Source: Conus ventricosus
Lineage: Eukaryota; Mollusca; Gastropoda; Neogastropoda; Conidae
DNA: 64,000 nt
Direction: 5' to 3'
Assembly: GCA_018398815.1 (NCBI GenBank)
Contig: CM031601.1
Location: 36,370,009 to 36,434,008, forward strand
Shown: piece by piece, positions 43,767 through 56,031 of the stretch
Numbering within the stretch: position 1 is the first letter of the stretch
Layout of the letters: every line of letters begins with the position of its first letter
Made by a program: the position numbers and the translations under genes
The notes under the pieces: generated by a model
What the model was told of the DNA's origin: nothing
Database searches by the model: none
What the model saw: only the letters and a program-made list of their open reading frames with translations

Positions 43767-44026
43767 CCCTCCAGGGGTTGCAACCTTGCCATGGTCGAAG
43801 GCATGCGCGGTCCACTGATCCCAAGCTTTGCTGATGGGGGATCAGTACTCGAGTAGATGGCTAGTTCTTGTTAACGCTTCTAGGCCTGTATAGCCAAGTT
43901 GCTGATTGGCGTAAGCACTATGTGGTAGGAATTGATGCCCTGGTAGGGTCTCCCATGCCAGAAAGGTTAAAAGTGAAGGCCCTGACAAATAGTAATGCAC
44001 CTTTTTCCTTTTCTTAACTTCTGCCT
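43767..44026 (+). mobile_element. Nimb copy E, 5' UTR start
   Basis: Begins CCCTCCAGGGGTTGCAACC, the family 5' end. It runs to CTTAACTTCTGCCT (44013-44026), the left copy of the target duplication created when copy D inserted. E resumes at 49974. Confidence 0.8.
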
Positions 44027-44775
44027 CCCTCCGGGGGTTGCGACCTTGTCGTGGTCGGAGGGCTTGCGCGGTCCAGTGATCCCTTAGGCTTTGCTGGCGG
44101 GGGCATCAATACTTTAAGATAGGCTGGTTATTTTTTAAAAACTGCTTCTAGGTCCGAAAAGCCAAGATGCTGTCTGGCCTAAGCATAAACGTGGTAAGGA
44201 GTTGATGCCCCTGGTAGGGCTTCCCATGTCAGATAGGCTAAGGGTGAGGATCCTGACTGAGAGTAACCCGCCTTTCTCCTTTTCTTGTTTTCTGCCTTCC
44301 TTATTTGGCCCTTTTCTATCTTCGTCTCCCCTTCAAGTCTTCTTTTCCACACTCCTTTTCTCTCTGTGGTCTCCTTAAGATCCGCCGCGTTTGCCGTGCG
44401 GTGCGACCTGTGTCGGAGGGGAATGAGATCCTGGTGATTGAGAGGGCCAGCGCTCTCAACACATCACTTTGGCTCGGACCTCTCCTAGACAGGGAGTACA
44501 CTTTGGCCCGGGTGTACTAATCGGCTCCCCTTCTTGGGGCTGGGTCAAGACAGACAGTCCCCTGCTGGCCAAGTAAACCCCTGCAGTGCTCAGCTCTCTG
44601 TTCCCGGGAGTTGAGCATGATCAGGGGGATAGGGTTGGTGGTTTCTGTTTGTCGTATGTCTCTCCCGAAGCCTGGAAGGGGTCAAGACATTGGTTTCTTG
44701 GCCCTGGCCCCTTAGTTGGACTCCAAGGTGGGTGGGTAAGGGAGGGATGAAACACAATGAACTTAATATGGCCTT

Positions 44776-46050
44776 TTCAAAAAATATCCCCCCAAAAAGA
44801 AGAGGAAGGCAGCATCCCCTATTTCAGGGGAACGTTATTCTGACAGCGATTCTGACACGGAGGTACGACAGAGGACAGGTTTCTGGGCTTCCTGGCTCGT
44901 GGTGGAAGGGACGGAGCAGGAAAGACCCCTTTCAGCTCTGAGCCCTTTTGCTATCCAAAAGGGCTTTCAAGGCTTAGCAGGTGACCCTCAGTCCGTCAAA
45001 AGGTTGAGGAATGGCTCGTTTCTAGTTCAATGTCGATCAAGAAAACAATCTGAACAGCTGTTGAAGGCAACAAAACTAGTGGATAGGGAGATCAGGGTGA
45101 CTCCCCATAAACAGTTAAATTCATCGAAAGGTGTGATTTGCTGCAGAGATCTAACAGGTGTCTCAGAGGCAGAAATAAAAACGGAACTGGCGTCCAGGGT
45201 GTGACGGAGGTGCGCAGGGTGACAGTCAAGAAAGGTGCAGAGAGAGTGGCCACCAACACCCTCTTTCTGACCTTCTGCAACCCTGTGCTGCCTCCGGTCA
45301 TCAAAGTTGGCTACCTGAACGTCCGTGTTCAGCTGTATGTCCCGTCCCCGTTGAGATGCTTCAGGTGCCAGAGGTTTGGACATGTCAGAGACTGCTGTTC
45401 TGGGCAGGAGGTGTGCGGTGTTTGCTGCAAGGCAACCATGATGGGCCGTGTAAAGATCCGGCACATTGTGCTAACTGCGGTGGCGACCATCCCTCCTCTT
45501 CACGAAACTGCCCTCTTTGGATTCAGGAATCCACTATCCAACGAATAAAAACTGAAAAGAAAATCTCCTTTTTGAAGCCCGCAAACAGGTTGTGGGCAGT
45601 CAGACGCCCACAGCATCTTCATATGCTTCGGCCGTAAAGAAAGTTTCCACTCGGTCAGTCTGCTGCCAGACTGATGAATTTATCTTTTCCAAGTCACTGC
45701 AAGGACGAATTGTCAACTCTGGTGGAAGCAGGTCCACCACCTCCCAACCCACAGTGAATGCCCCTGGTGGAGGCAAAAAATCCGCCACCCCTCAGACTGC
45801 CCAGCAGTCTACAACATCTGCTGCTGGGCAGATTAAAAAAACCAGCACCCCTACCTCGAACTCCTCTGTCCAGTGCCCGTGCGGGCAAGGGAGTTCAACC
45901 CAGTGTGGAGATGGTGGAGATGAGGAAGAAACCTCCACCGTCTCCCAAACCCAGACCTTTTTCACCTGTTGGCAAGTCTGCCAGCAGGTCTGAAGACCAA
46001 CACAGTCCAGTGAAACTAAAAAATAAATTCACTCCATTGGGCCGCAGATG
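44776..46050 (+). pseudogene. Copy D ORF1, RRM-like domain and CCHC knuckles
   Basis: A start region with MAFSKNI is followed by a basic stretch. A one-base shift in an A6/C6 run leads into ASPISGERYSDSDSDTEVRQ. The central block SVKRLRNGSFLVQCRSRKQS with SSKGVICCRDLTGVSEAEI looks like an RRM-like fold. CFRCQRFGHVRDCC is a complete C-x2-C-x4-H-x4-C knuckle at about 45358. Two further knuckles (CAVCCKGNHDGPC-like and CANCGGDHPSSSRNC) lie in a shifted frame. The rest is Ser/Pro/Lys-rich. It would coat LINE RNA. Frameshifts are near 44795, 45200 and 45430. Confidence 0.65.
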
Positions 46051-46096
46051 CTGATGAGGAGATGACCTGATCTCTCTCCTTTTCGCCCTCTGCACC

Positions 46097-49000
46097 ATGG
46101 ATAGTGCAATATTCCATTGGAATATCCGTTGATTAAATTCCAACTTTGAGGAGCTGCAGCTTCTGTGTCAATCTATAAAACCTTCCGTCGTGGCTCTTCA
46201 GGAAACTCAAATTCAAAGCCAGAAGACTTTACTCTTTCTGGCTTTAATATTCTTTCAAAACCTGCACAGCCATCTACGTTAGGACTGTCGGGCGGTGTTG
46301 CCCTTCTCATACACAAAACTCTGCTGTATAGTCCTGTCGCTCTGTCTACCTCCCTTCAGGCTGTAGCTGCGAGAGTCACTCTCCACAAGACTGTGACAAT
46401 CTGTTCCCTTTATCTCCCACCTTCTGTCCCGGTTTGTCGTCAGGACCTTGTCAGTCTGATAGGAGAACTTCCTCGACCTTTTTTGCTGTTGGGTGACTTT
46501 AACGGTCACAATCCTCTTTGGGGTAGTGCCGGTACGTCACCCAGAGGTCTGCTGATTGAGGATGTCCTTTCGGATTTGGATTTGTGTTGTCTGAACGACG
46601 GATCTGCAACTTACCTCCACTCTTCCACAGGTTCACTTTCGTGTTTAGATTTGTCGGTTTGTGACCCCTCGCTGGTCCTGGACTATGAGTGGTCTGTCCA
46701 TGACGATCTGCACGGAAGTGACCATTTCCCTGTCCTTCTACAACCTGTAATAACTGAACACGTCTCTGTCTCTCAGCATCTAAATTATAAGAAAGCAAAC
46801 TGGGATCTATTTGCAGCCACTGTTTCTAAGGAGTTCCAGGACACTGATTTTCTTCAGAGTCCGGACCCAGCAGAATCACTGACTACCACTGTGATCAAGT
46901 GTGCTAAAGCTTGTATTCCAGTGTCTTCCGATAAACTTCAAATGCCAAAAAACACCCTGGTTCGATTCAGACTGCCAACAAATTTCCAAAGTTAGAAAAC
47001 GGGCTCAGCGTCAGGTGATACCAACGACCTTCGGGTCCCAACGCTCGAGCCCATCAGAAACTCCGTGCCAAATCGAGACACACTTTTAAAATCAGTAAAC
47101 GTCGGTCCTGGAGAAGCTTCTGCTCCAGGCTGACATCTAAAACTTCTAAGAAAAAAGTATGGAACATCATTAGAAAAATCAAAGGGAAGAACACCAACCC
47201 CTCCATTCATCACTTGAAACTTGCTGATGCTCTGATCACTGACAAACAAGCTGTTGCTAATCTGTTGGCCTCCACCATCCAACAGAACTCCTCGTCTTCA
47301 AATAAATCTGCAGTCTTTTTAAGAAACAAAGAGATTAGAGAGAAATCTTCATACAATTTCACATCAGACAACTCTGAAACCTATAATCTTCCTTTTTCAA
47401 TCGTTGAACTCAAATTAGCTTTACAAACCTGCACTGATTCTGCCCCTGGTCTGGATGACATTCATTATCAGGTTGTGAAACATTTTCCAGAAGGCTGTCT
47501 CCAGACTCTTCTCCAAGTTTATAACCATATCTGGACCACAGGGTCCTTTCCGCCCTCCTGGCGGAAAGCCCTGATCATTCCCATTCCAAAGCCTGGAAAG
47601 GACCTTACCAACCCTTCCAACTATCGCCCAATAGCTCTGACCAGCTGCCTCTGTAAGATGATGGAAAAGATGGTCAACTCCCGTCTGATGTGGAAGCTGG
47701 AAACCGATGGTCTTTTGGCCAGTGAACAGTGCGGTTTCCGGAAGTACCACTCGACGGTTGACCATCTAATCCGTCTGGAAACAACCATCCGCAACGCCTT
47801 TGTTGACAAGCAGCATGTGGTCGCTATCTTTTTCGACCTCGAAAAGGCGTACGACACCACGTGGAAAGCAGGAGTCCTCATGGACCTGCACAGACTTGGT
47901 TTTCGGGGTCACCTGCCTCTGTTCATTCAGAACTTTTTAGCCGATCGACAGTTCCAGGTGCGTGTTGGCACCACACTCTCTGACATCCATGGGCAGGAGT
48001 TGGGTGTTCCTCAGGGGAGCATCCTTTCTCCCGCCTTTTCAGCATTAAAATAAATGACATTGTCCAATCGATAAGCCTGGGCACCGAGTCCTCTCTGTTT
48101 GTTGATGACTTTGCGCTGTATGCAGTTGGAGCTTCTTACGCCAGTGTACAGCGTCGACTCCAACTTTGTGTCAACAGGATCCAACAGTGGGCCGAGGAAA
48201 ACGGGTTTACCTTCTCCCGTACCAAAACTCAGTCATTCATTTCCACAATTTTCGGCGATTCTTTGCTGATCCTGAAATTCGTCTGGATAAGTCCACCATT
48301 CCAGTTGTAAAAGAAGCCAAATTCCTGGGAGTTATTTTTGACCAAAAACTCAACTTTCTCAGCCACATCAAAAACCTCAAAACTTCTTGCCAGAAAGCAC
48401 TGAATATTCTGCGGGTCGTAGCGCACACCGACTGGGGCGCTGATAAGAAAACTTTGTTGCACCTCTACAGAGCCCTGGTCCGTTCTAAACTGGACTACGG
48501 TTGTGCTGTGTACGGCTCCGCAAGATCATCTTACCTCAAACTCTTGGACCCTATCCACCATCAAGGGCTTCGTCTCTGTCTTGGAGCGTTCCGCACCACC
48601 CCTGTGTACAGCCTGTACGCAGAGGCGGGTGAACCTTCACTGTCCAACCGCAGGCTGAAACTGTCTTTGAATTATTATATCCGACTGTTCTCAGAACCGC
48701 AGAATCCTGCCTATGACTGTGTCTTTGACCCTCCGTTCCAAAGTAAGTTTGAAAACAACCCGAAATGTATTCCGCCGTTTGGTCTTCGTATGCGGCCTCA
48801 CGTGCGGAATGCAGGTCTAGACCTAGGAGTTGTGTCCGATTTTTCCAAGTTTCCGGATCAACCTCCGTGGACCTTTTTTCACACCAGAGATTTGTTTCGA
48901 CCTCGCAACTTTTCGCAAAGAGTCTACCAGCTCTCTGGCGTACAAGGCATTGTATGCTGACCTCTGTTCGAAATTCCCATCCTGTCAAAAAGTTTTCACT

Positions 49001-49770
49001 GACGGTTCCAAGTCTGAAGATGGAGTGGCCTGTGCAGCCTACTGTTAGAACATATTCATTCCGATGCTTCTGTCTATTCTGCTGAACTTACCGCTCTGGT
49101 TTTGGCTTTGAAGATAATCTCGCATTCTTCAAAGAGGGACTTTCTGGTTCTGTCGGATTCGCTGTCAGCTTTGGAGGCCATAGCTGGCCGCAACCTTCAG
49201 CATCCAGAACTTTTACTTTTTTTAAAAACTTTTTAGCAAGTTGAAGGCGGACGGTTACAACATTACTCTTGCTTGGGTTCCTGGTCATGTTGGCATCGGC
49301 GGGAACGAAATGGTTGATCGTTTAGCCAAGAACGCCACAAGAGAGAAACTGTCCAACGTTTATATCCCTGCTCAGATGTGAAACCCAAAATTAACGATTA
49401 TGTGAGAGACCTCTGGCAGGAGGATTGGAACACACAGACGAATAACAAACTCTTTCAGATCGTCCAACCTTAAGGACTTCCTCCCATCTACGTCGGGAGG
49501 TCGTAAAGAGGAAACGGTTCTGTGCCGGCTGCACACCGGCCATTCGTATTTTACCCATTCTTACCTTTTAAAGAGTGAAGAAGCTCCGTGGTGTATTCCA
49601 TGTCATGCGCCACTCACAATGAAACATGTTCTTTTAGGTGTTGGGACTTGCACGATGTGAGACACAAACATTTTACAGCGGAGTCCATGAAGATCCTGTT
49701 CAGGGATGTCCCACCTGATGCGATCCTTGAGTTTTTGAGAGAGATTAACATTTTTCATCTGATTTAAGAT
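46097..49770 (+). pseudogene. Copy D ORF2: endonuclease, RT, RNase H, Cys/His tail
   Basis: ATG 46097 starts MDSAIFHWNIR, then an in-frame TGA where Gly is expected, and a frameshift. Endonuclease blocks: LGDFNGHNPLWGSAG near 46490 and HGSDHFPVLL near 46715. RT (frame 47214-48053): YRPIALTSCLCKMMEKMVNS, FFDLEKAYDTTWKAG and LGVPQGSILSPA. A shift follows, then FVDDFALYAVG at 48098 with both catalytic Asp. RNase H: VFTDGSKSEDG near 48995, YSAELTALVLAL and AWVPGHVGIGGNEMVDRLAK near 49275. A 31-bp deletion lies near 49043. The tail has CRLHTGHSYFTHSYLLKSEE and a CIPCHAPLTMKH motif. About 1,200 codons in the unbroken state by length. Confidence 0.82.
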
Positions 49771-49849
49771 TTTACGGAAGAAAGATTTTTAATGCAATTT
49801 CTGGTGCGTTTCTAGACGATGTCATTTAATGAGATGTGTGAAAGTTGGT

Positions 49850-49885
<36 letters not shown>

Positions 49886-50439
49886 GACTGGTGAGTTGAT
49901 TTTAACGTGGTGACAGCCCTGATGTGGCCCTTTGCGGTCGGCTGGGCTAATAAGCAACATTATCTTATCTTATCTTAACTTCTGCCTTTCTTACTTGGCT
50001 CTTTTTTGTCCTTGTCTCCCCATGAAGTCTTCTTTCCCTCATTTTTCTTTTCTCTGTGGTCTTTTTGAGGCCCACCGTGTTTGCCGTGCGGTGCGTCCTG
50101 TGAAAGGGGAGAATAGGATCCTGGAGGTTGAGACCACTGATGTGACTGCAGTGCATCAAGTCAACACACCTCATTGACCTGGACTCCCTCTAGACAGGTG
50201 GTCGAACCGGCCCACTTTGATCAAGCGTCTGGTCGTGCACATGCCCTAGCTGTGTTTTGAAGGAGGCGGCTTGGGTCAAACGGGTTTTGGAGCTTCCGTG
50301 GCAGAGAGGCTTTCAGGCCTGTGTATACCTGTGTTGAAATCCTGGTGCCCTGATATACTGGATATCTGTATGAAATGGGCATCTCCTTGTTGGGACTCGA
50401 TGGCGGGTGGGAATCGAGAGAGGTGAATATAAGCTAACA

Positions 50440-51840
50440 CAACAATGGTTCCAAATCATAAATGACACAGGCAAGATTTGAATACGCCGGCCTCGGATTC
50501 AGACTCAGAGCATGAGATAAGAAATGTTTCAGGCTTCAGGTCAGCTGGCTGGTTGTTGAAGGAGTAGATGAGGAGAGACCTCTGTCAGGCTTCAAGTCCT
50601 TTTGCAATTGCAAAGGGAATCAATGGACTCTGGAAAACTGAAGAGTGTGAAGAAAACTGAGGAATGGATGGCTTCAAGTGGAGTGCTTTTCCAAGCTTCA
50701 CTCGGAAATGTTGCTGAAATCCACTACTTTTGTTGATCATTTGATCATGGTGTCTCCACACAAGACTTTCATCTCATGCAAGGGGGTAATCAGATGCAGA
50801 GATCTAAGAGGAGGCAGAGATCAAGGCAGAACTTGCATCTCAAGGAGTGACCAGCGTTTATCGAGTTCTCGTACGCAAGAGCAAGGGCCATGACAGAGTC
50901 CCAACTGACACCCTCTTCTTAACCTTTAGCTCAACATCACTTCCTCAGTCAATCAAGGTGGGCTACCCGAGTTCCAGTATCCTTTCCCCTCTGTGCTGTT
51001 TCAAGTGCCAGAGGTTTGGCCATGTGAGTGATCAATGTACAGAAGAAGAGGTACCTGCTGCCAGTCAGTCCATGAGGGTGTGTGTAACACAGTCCACTGC
51101 TCTGTGCCAACTGTGGAGGCAACCACCCATCATCTTCTAAGACCTGCTCTATATGGATAAAAGAGAAAGAAATTCAGAGGGTCAAGACAGAACAAAGAAT
51201 CCCATTCTTTGAGGTGAAAAGGATTCTCATGAACAGTCAACCAACTGCTGGACTTTTGTTTGCAGCCGCAGTAAAGAAACCATCAATGGTTAGCATTGGC
51301 GTGCAGACGGTTGAGTTATCACTTGCAGAGAGATGATCGGAAACAAAGTCGGTAGTCTCAGGCGGAAACACTGTGTGTGATAAACCCCAGGTTCCTCAGC
51401 CTCGGCAGTCTTCACCAGTAGATGCAGCTGAATCTTCAAAACCCACTCCTGCCCCCAGGCCTTCAGGGGGCAAAAGACCTGCGGGCCCTACAGGGCATCA
51501 AAAAGTTGAGAGTATTGAGGTTCCAGACAAGGCTACCCCCTCAAAACCCTCCAAAGGGCACCCTACAGCTGTCACCAAGGGAGCTGGCGGTTCTGGAGGA
51601 AAGGCAAAATCACTTTTTAAAAAAAGAGGGCCTAATATGTCATCGGACCGAGAGAAAAAAAGCAGAAGAAAACTCCAACAGATTTGCAGTTGTCTCAGAT
51701 TTCAAAGATGTTAACATGGAATGGAATCAGTACACTCCCTCAGAATGCGTGGTGACAGCCCTGATGTGGCCCTTTGCGGTCGGCTGGGCTATAAGCAACA
51801 TTATCTTATCTTATCCCTCAGAATGAGATGATGAAGAGAC
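50440..51840 (+). pseudogene. Copy E ORF1 remnant
   Basis: Shows CNNCHKARGSSD-like decay overall, but one knuckle is readable near 50996 (CCFKCQRFGHVSDQC). Upstream HKTFISCKGVIRCRDLRGG matches the RRM-like block of D. A Pro/Lys-rich region follows (51373-51714). It is interrupted by a 67-bp Nimb 3'-end insertion at 51748. Confidence 0.6.
51748..51814 (+). mobile_element. 67-bp Nimb 3'-end insertion with 11-bp target duplication
   Basis: Contains only CGTGGTGACAGCCCTGATGT through GGGCTATAAGCAACATTATC and the (TTATC)n tail. CCCTCAGAATG flanks it on both sides (51737-51747 and 51815-51825). Confidence 0.92.
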
Positions 51841-51884
51841 AGAAAGGTACTGAACTATTTACCATCACATTATCACCTTTATGA

Positions 51885-54800
51885 TGGACACAACCATATT
51901 CCCTTGGAACATCTGATGTCTGCATTCCAATTTTGAGGAGCTTCAACTTCTTTGCCAAGATTTAAAGCCAGCTGTAGTAGCTCTTCAGGAAACGCAGATG
52001 CAGAAAGAAAAGTCCTTTTCTCTTTCAGGTTTTAATGTACTTTGTAAACCAGCCCAACCTAAAGCACATGGAGTTACAGGTGGTGTCTTGTTACTCATCC
52101 ACAAATCTCTGTTATTCAGCTCTGTCAACCTTAAATCTTTTGTTCAAGCTTTAGCTGCCAGAATCTCTCTACATAAAACACTGACAGTTTGTTCCCTGTA
52201 TCATTATATTTCAGTCAATGAGAGCTGTTTAGCCTCGTGGAAGAACTCCCACGACCTTGCTTCTAGGGGACCTGAACAGCCACTCTCCTCTTGGCAGTGT
52301 AGACTCCTCTCCCTGAGGTCTTCTTCTGGAGGATGTCTTCTCTGAGCTTGACCTGTGTTGTCTGAATGATCGCTGTCCAACATATCTTCATTCTTCAAAC
52401 AGTACTTTCTTGCAAAGATTTGTCAGTATGTGATCCCTCACTGGTCTTGGACTTTGATTGGAGTGTTCCTGATGATCTACATGGAAGTGACCATTTTCCT
52501 GTAGTCTTGAGACATAAAACTACAGAACATATCATTTTACCAGAACACCTTAACTTTAGGAAAGCCAACTGGGATCTTTTTGCTATGAATATACAAACCT
52601 GCTGAAACCTTTGCCAATATCATCATCAGCTGAGCCAAAAACATCATTCTGACTACTGCTATCAAACCTCTGATGCCAAAAACTCTGGTTTAATACTGAG
52701 TGCCAACAAATCCACAATCAACGTCAAAAGGCTTGACGTGTTTATAGTCACAGGCGATCAATACCTAACGCAAGTGCCCACCAAAATCTCTGTGCCAGAT
52801 CTTGATATATTTTCAAAAAGTGCAAACGTCAGTCTTGGAGAGACTTCTGCTCCAAGTTGACAGCAAAGACCTCCAAGAATAAAGTATGGAAAGTAATGAA
52901 AAATTTAATGGAAAAAATACAAATCCTTCTGTCCATCACCTGAAACTTGCAGAAGCCCAGATAACAGATAAACAAGGTGTAGCTAATCTGCAGGCCTCAT
53001 CTATTGAAAAGAACTCTTCCTCCACAAATAAGACCGCTGTTTAAAAAAAAAAAAAAAAAACTTCTAGAAAAAAAATATCCTTGTAACTTCTCATTGCACA
53101 ACACTGAAGTCTACAATCGGACATTTTTGATCAATGAACTGAAATCAGCTCTTCAAAACTGCAACGATTCTGCTCCTGGCCTGGATGAGATCCACTATCA
53201 GCTTTTGAAACATCTCCCACAAAGCTGTCTCCAGACCCTTCTGAAAGTCTTCAACCATATCTGGACCACAAGGTGCTTTTCACCCTCCTGGCGGAAAGCC
53301 CTGATTATTCCAATTCCTAAGCCAGGGAAAGACCTTACCAACCCTTCAAACTATCGTCCAATAGGTCTGACCAGCTGCCTCAAGCTAATGGAAAAGATGG
53401 TCAACTCCCGACTGATGTGGAAGCTGGAAACCAAAGGCCTTTTAGCCAGTGAACAGTGCGGGTTCCGGAAATACCACTTGACAGTTGACCATTTAGTCCA
53501 TCTGGAAACCACCATCCGCAATGCCGTCATCAATAAACAGCATGTGGTCGCTATCTTTTTTTTTTTTATCTTGAAAAGCGTACGACACCACTTGGAAATC
53601 TGGAATCCTTATGGATCTTCTTAAACTTGGTTTTCGTGGTCATCTGCCTTTATTTATTAAAAACTTTCTGGCTGACCGGCAGTTCCAAGTCCATATTGGC
53701 ACCATGCTGTCTGACAATCATGGGCAGGAGTTGGGTGTACCTCTTCAGTATCAAAATAAATGACATTGTCAAATCAGTAAACCAGAATTCCGAGTTCTCT
53801 CTGTTTGTTGATGACTTTGCACTGTATGCAGTTGGAGACCTTAGGCCAACGTTCAGCGTCGACTTCAGCTCTGTGTGAATAAGATTCAACAGTGGGCCAA
53901 GAAACATGGGTTTACCTTTTCAAGCACCAAAACACAGTCAATCCATTTTCACAATTTTCGTTGATTCTTTGCTGATCCTGAAATTCGTCTGGACAAGTCC
54001 ACCATTCCAGCTGTGAAAGAAGCCAAATTTCTGGGTATTATTTTTTTTAAAATCAAAAACTGAACTGTAAAAGTCCTATCCAACACTTGAAAACTGCATA
54101 TCAGAAAGCACTGAACATTCTGAGAGCTGTGGCGCACGCAGATTGGGGCACTGACAAGAAAACTCTCCTCCATCTTTACAGCCCTGATCCACTCCAAACT
54201 GGACTATGGGTGTGTAGTGCATGGCTCGGCCAGACCTTCCTACCTGAAAAGTGTACATCCTATCAACCATCAAGGGCTTCGATTGTGTCTGGGTGCATTC
54301 CACACCACCCCTGTTTATAACCTGTATGCTGAGGCAGGAGAACCGTCCTCACAAATTGTCAATTGAAACTTGCCTTGAACTACTGTTTGAAAATCTCTTC
54401 TGAACAACAAAACCCTGCATATGATTGTGTTTTTGACCCCAAATTCCAAAAGAAATTTGATGACCACCCCAGTTCTCTTCCACCCTTGGGAATTCGTGTT
54501 CTTCCCCATTTGAACAAAGCAGATATAGACCTTGGAGTAGTTTGTGATTTTTCTAAGTTTCCTTATGTCCAACCATGGACTTTCTTCACACCTGAGCTTC
54601 AGTTTGTTTTAGCCTTGTACTGTAAAGATACCACTAGTTCCTTGGCATACAAGTCCCTTTTTGCCGAACTGTGTTGGAAGTTTCCATCCTTCAAAAGAAG
54701 TTTCACTGACGGATCCAAATCTGAGGAGGGAATTGCCTCTGCTGTGTTTTGAGCAACAGATCCCCCTGAGATGTTCTGAACACATTCCAACAGACAGCTC

Positions 54801-55140
54801 CATCTATACTGCTGAGCTGGTTTCCACATTTTTTCAGACTCCCTTTCTGCTTTGGAGGCTATTGCTGGCCGTAATCTCGAGCACCCTCAACTGCTGAAAG
54901 TATTTAAACTGTACATCTCTCTGAAATCAGATGGATATTGTGCCGTTTGCATACAGGCCACTCATTTTACACCCATTCTTATCTTTTAAAAGGTGGAGAA
55001 GCTCTGTGGTGCATTCCATGTTATGTTCGTATTCTTTTATAGAGTGTTGGGACTTGCATGATGTGAGACATAAACACGTTACTGCAGACTCCATGAAAAC
55101 CTTGTTCAGAGATGTCCTACCTGATGTGATCTTTTAATTT
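51885..55140 (+). pseudogene. Copy E ORF2 remnant
   Basis: The start ATGGACACAACCATATTCCC corresponds to the ORF2 start of D. Endonuclease pieces lie at 51998-52605 (FSLSGFNVLCKPAQPKAHGV, HGSDHFPVVL). The RT frame 53004-53624 shows IPIPKPGKDLTNPSNYRPIG, LASEQCGFRKYH and KQHVVAIFF. After breaks, FVDDFALYAVG lies near 53799. RNase H (FTDGSKSEEGIASAVF) is near 54700; its distal part is largely deleted. Dead in many places. Confidence 0.75.
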
Positions 55141-55345
55141 CTGAAAGAGATTAACATTTTTCATCTGATCTAAGATTTCATGGAAGAAAGATTTCTTACT
55201 AAGTTTCTGGTGCATTTTTAGAAGGTGTCTTTTAAAGAGATGTGAAATTTTTTTTTGTTTTTTTGTTTTTTTTTGTGATGACTTGTGAGTTGATTCAACG
55301 TGGTGACAGCCCTGATATGGCCCTTTGTGGTCGGCTGGGCTATAA

Positions 55346-55475
55346 TGTTAACATACTTATCTAAATGGTGTATGTATATCTGATGCCCAGTTTTTTTTCC
55401 TATCACAAAAATTCAAGCTTTTCAAAGCAAATGACACCCTTCCATTTGAAGCTCATCAAACTAAAAGGAATGCAC
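55346..55475. other. Intron 4 sequence between copy E and the SINE
   Basis: AT-rich, no feature apart from the left copy of the SINE target duplication (AAAAGGAATGCAC, 55463-55475). Confidence 0.5.
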
Positions 55476-55886
55476 ACCAGCCGCCGTGGCAAAGTGGTCA
55501 GGGTCGCGGACTCCCGGCTGGGAGGTCGTGGGTTCGAATCCCATCAGAGTCATGTGGGTTTTTTCTGCCCCGACTGGCTCCTACCCAGAGTTGAGTTTGC
55601 TGCGGACTCAGTTGGGAAGACTGGGACCACACAGTCGAGTTTCATCCACTTAATGGATGCGTTTCTGAGAGTGTTGCTCAAATTTCCTGACCAACACTGC
55701 AGGTGCCTGTATCTCTCGGGCCTGGTTGACGCCGGGATACATTATGAAAGGAAGCGTAGAGTGCAGCCCTGTCATGTAGTCTCAGACCGAAATGGAAATC
55801 CGTAGCATCATCTTAATCATCCTCATTCTCATCGATCAGCATTAAAAAAAAAAAAAATTAAAAAAAATGTCTTTAAAAAAAAAAAA
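55476..55886 (+). mobile_element. tRNA-derived SINE (411 bp)
   Basis: The head contains an A-box-like TGGCAAAGTGG and a perfect B box GGTTCGAATCC, 40-50 bp apart. A TCCCGGCTGGGA hairpin lies between, so the head derives from a tRNA. A 250-bp body and an A-rich tail follow. AAAAGGAATGCAC flanks it (55463-55475 and 55887-55899), a 13-bp target duplication. It is not a functional tRNA gene: the acceptor arm is unpaired and sequence continues into the body. Confidence 0.85.
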
Positions 55887-55899
55887 AAAAGGAATGCAC

Positions 55900-56031
55900 T
55901 GAATAGCTAAATTTAAAAATGTATTGGATGTCTGTTAGTTTTACCATATATGATATATCTGTTTGGTGAAAGAGAGAGAAAGTGAGTTAGTGTGTCACAA
56001 TATATTCTCAGCAGTGTAAAATTTCTTTCAG
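55900..56031. other. End of intron 4
   Basis: Short AT-rich sequence ending in AAATTTCTTTCAG, the exon 5 acceptor. Confidence 0.6.

Larger units (their letters stand above)
44027..49973 (+). mobile_element. Nimb copy D, near full-length (about 5.95 kb)
   Basis: The 5' end is CCCTCCGGGGGTTGCGACC and the 3' end ATAAGCAACA plus (TTATC)n. It is bounded by the 14-bp duplication CTTAACTTCTGCCT (44013-44026 and 49974-49987). It holds a 5' UTR of about 730 bp, ORF1, ORF2 and a 3' UTR with a T tract (about 49852-49880). It is the best reference copy of the family here. Frame breaks in both ORFs prevent activity as assembled. Confidence 0.88.
49974..55345 (+). mobile_element. Nimb copy E, remainder
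   Basis: Continues the 5' UTR from 44026 (CTTTCTTACTTGGCTC), then ORF1 and ORF2 remnants and the 3' UTR. It ends GGTCGGCTGGGCTATAATG with a decayed tail. It is more diverged from D and C than they are from each other. That fits an older copy that received D. Confidence 0.8.

Noticed and set aside
44027..49973. Copy D as an active, coding-competent LINE
   Set aside because: ORF1 and ORF2 carry several frameshifts, an in-frame TGA near the ORF2 start and a 31-bp deletion in RNase H. Some may be assembly errors, but as given it is not intact.
55490..55560. tRNA gene
   Set aside because: A and B boxes are present, but there is no closed acceptor stem and the sequence continues into a SINE body flanked by target duplications.
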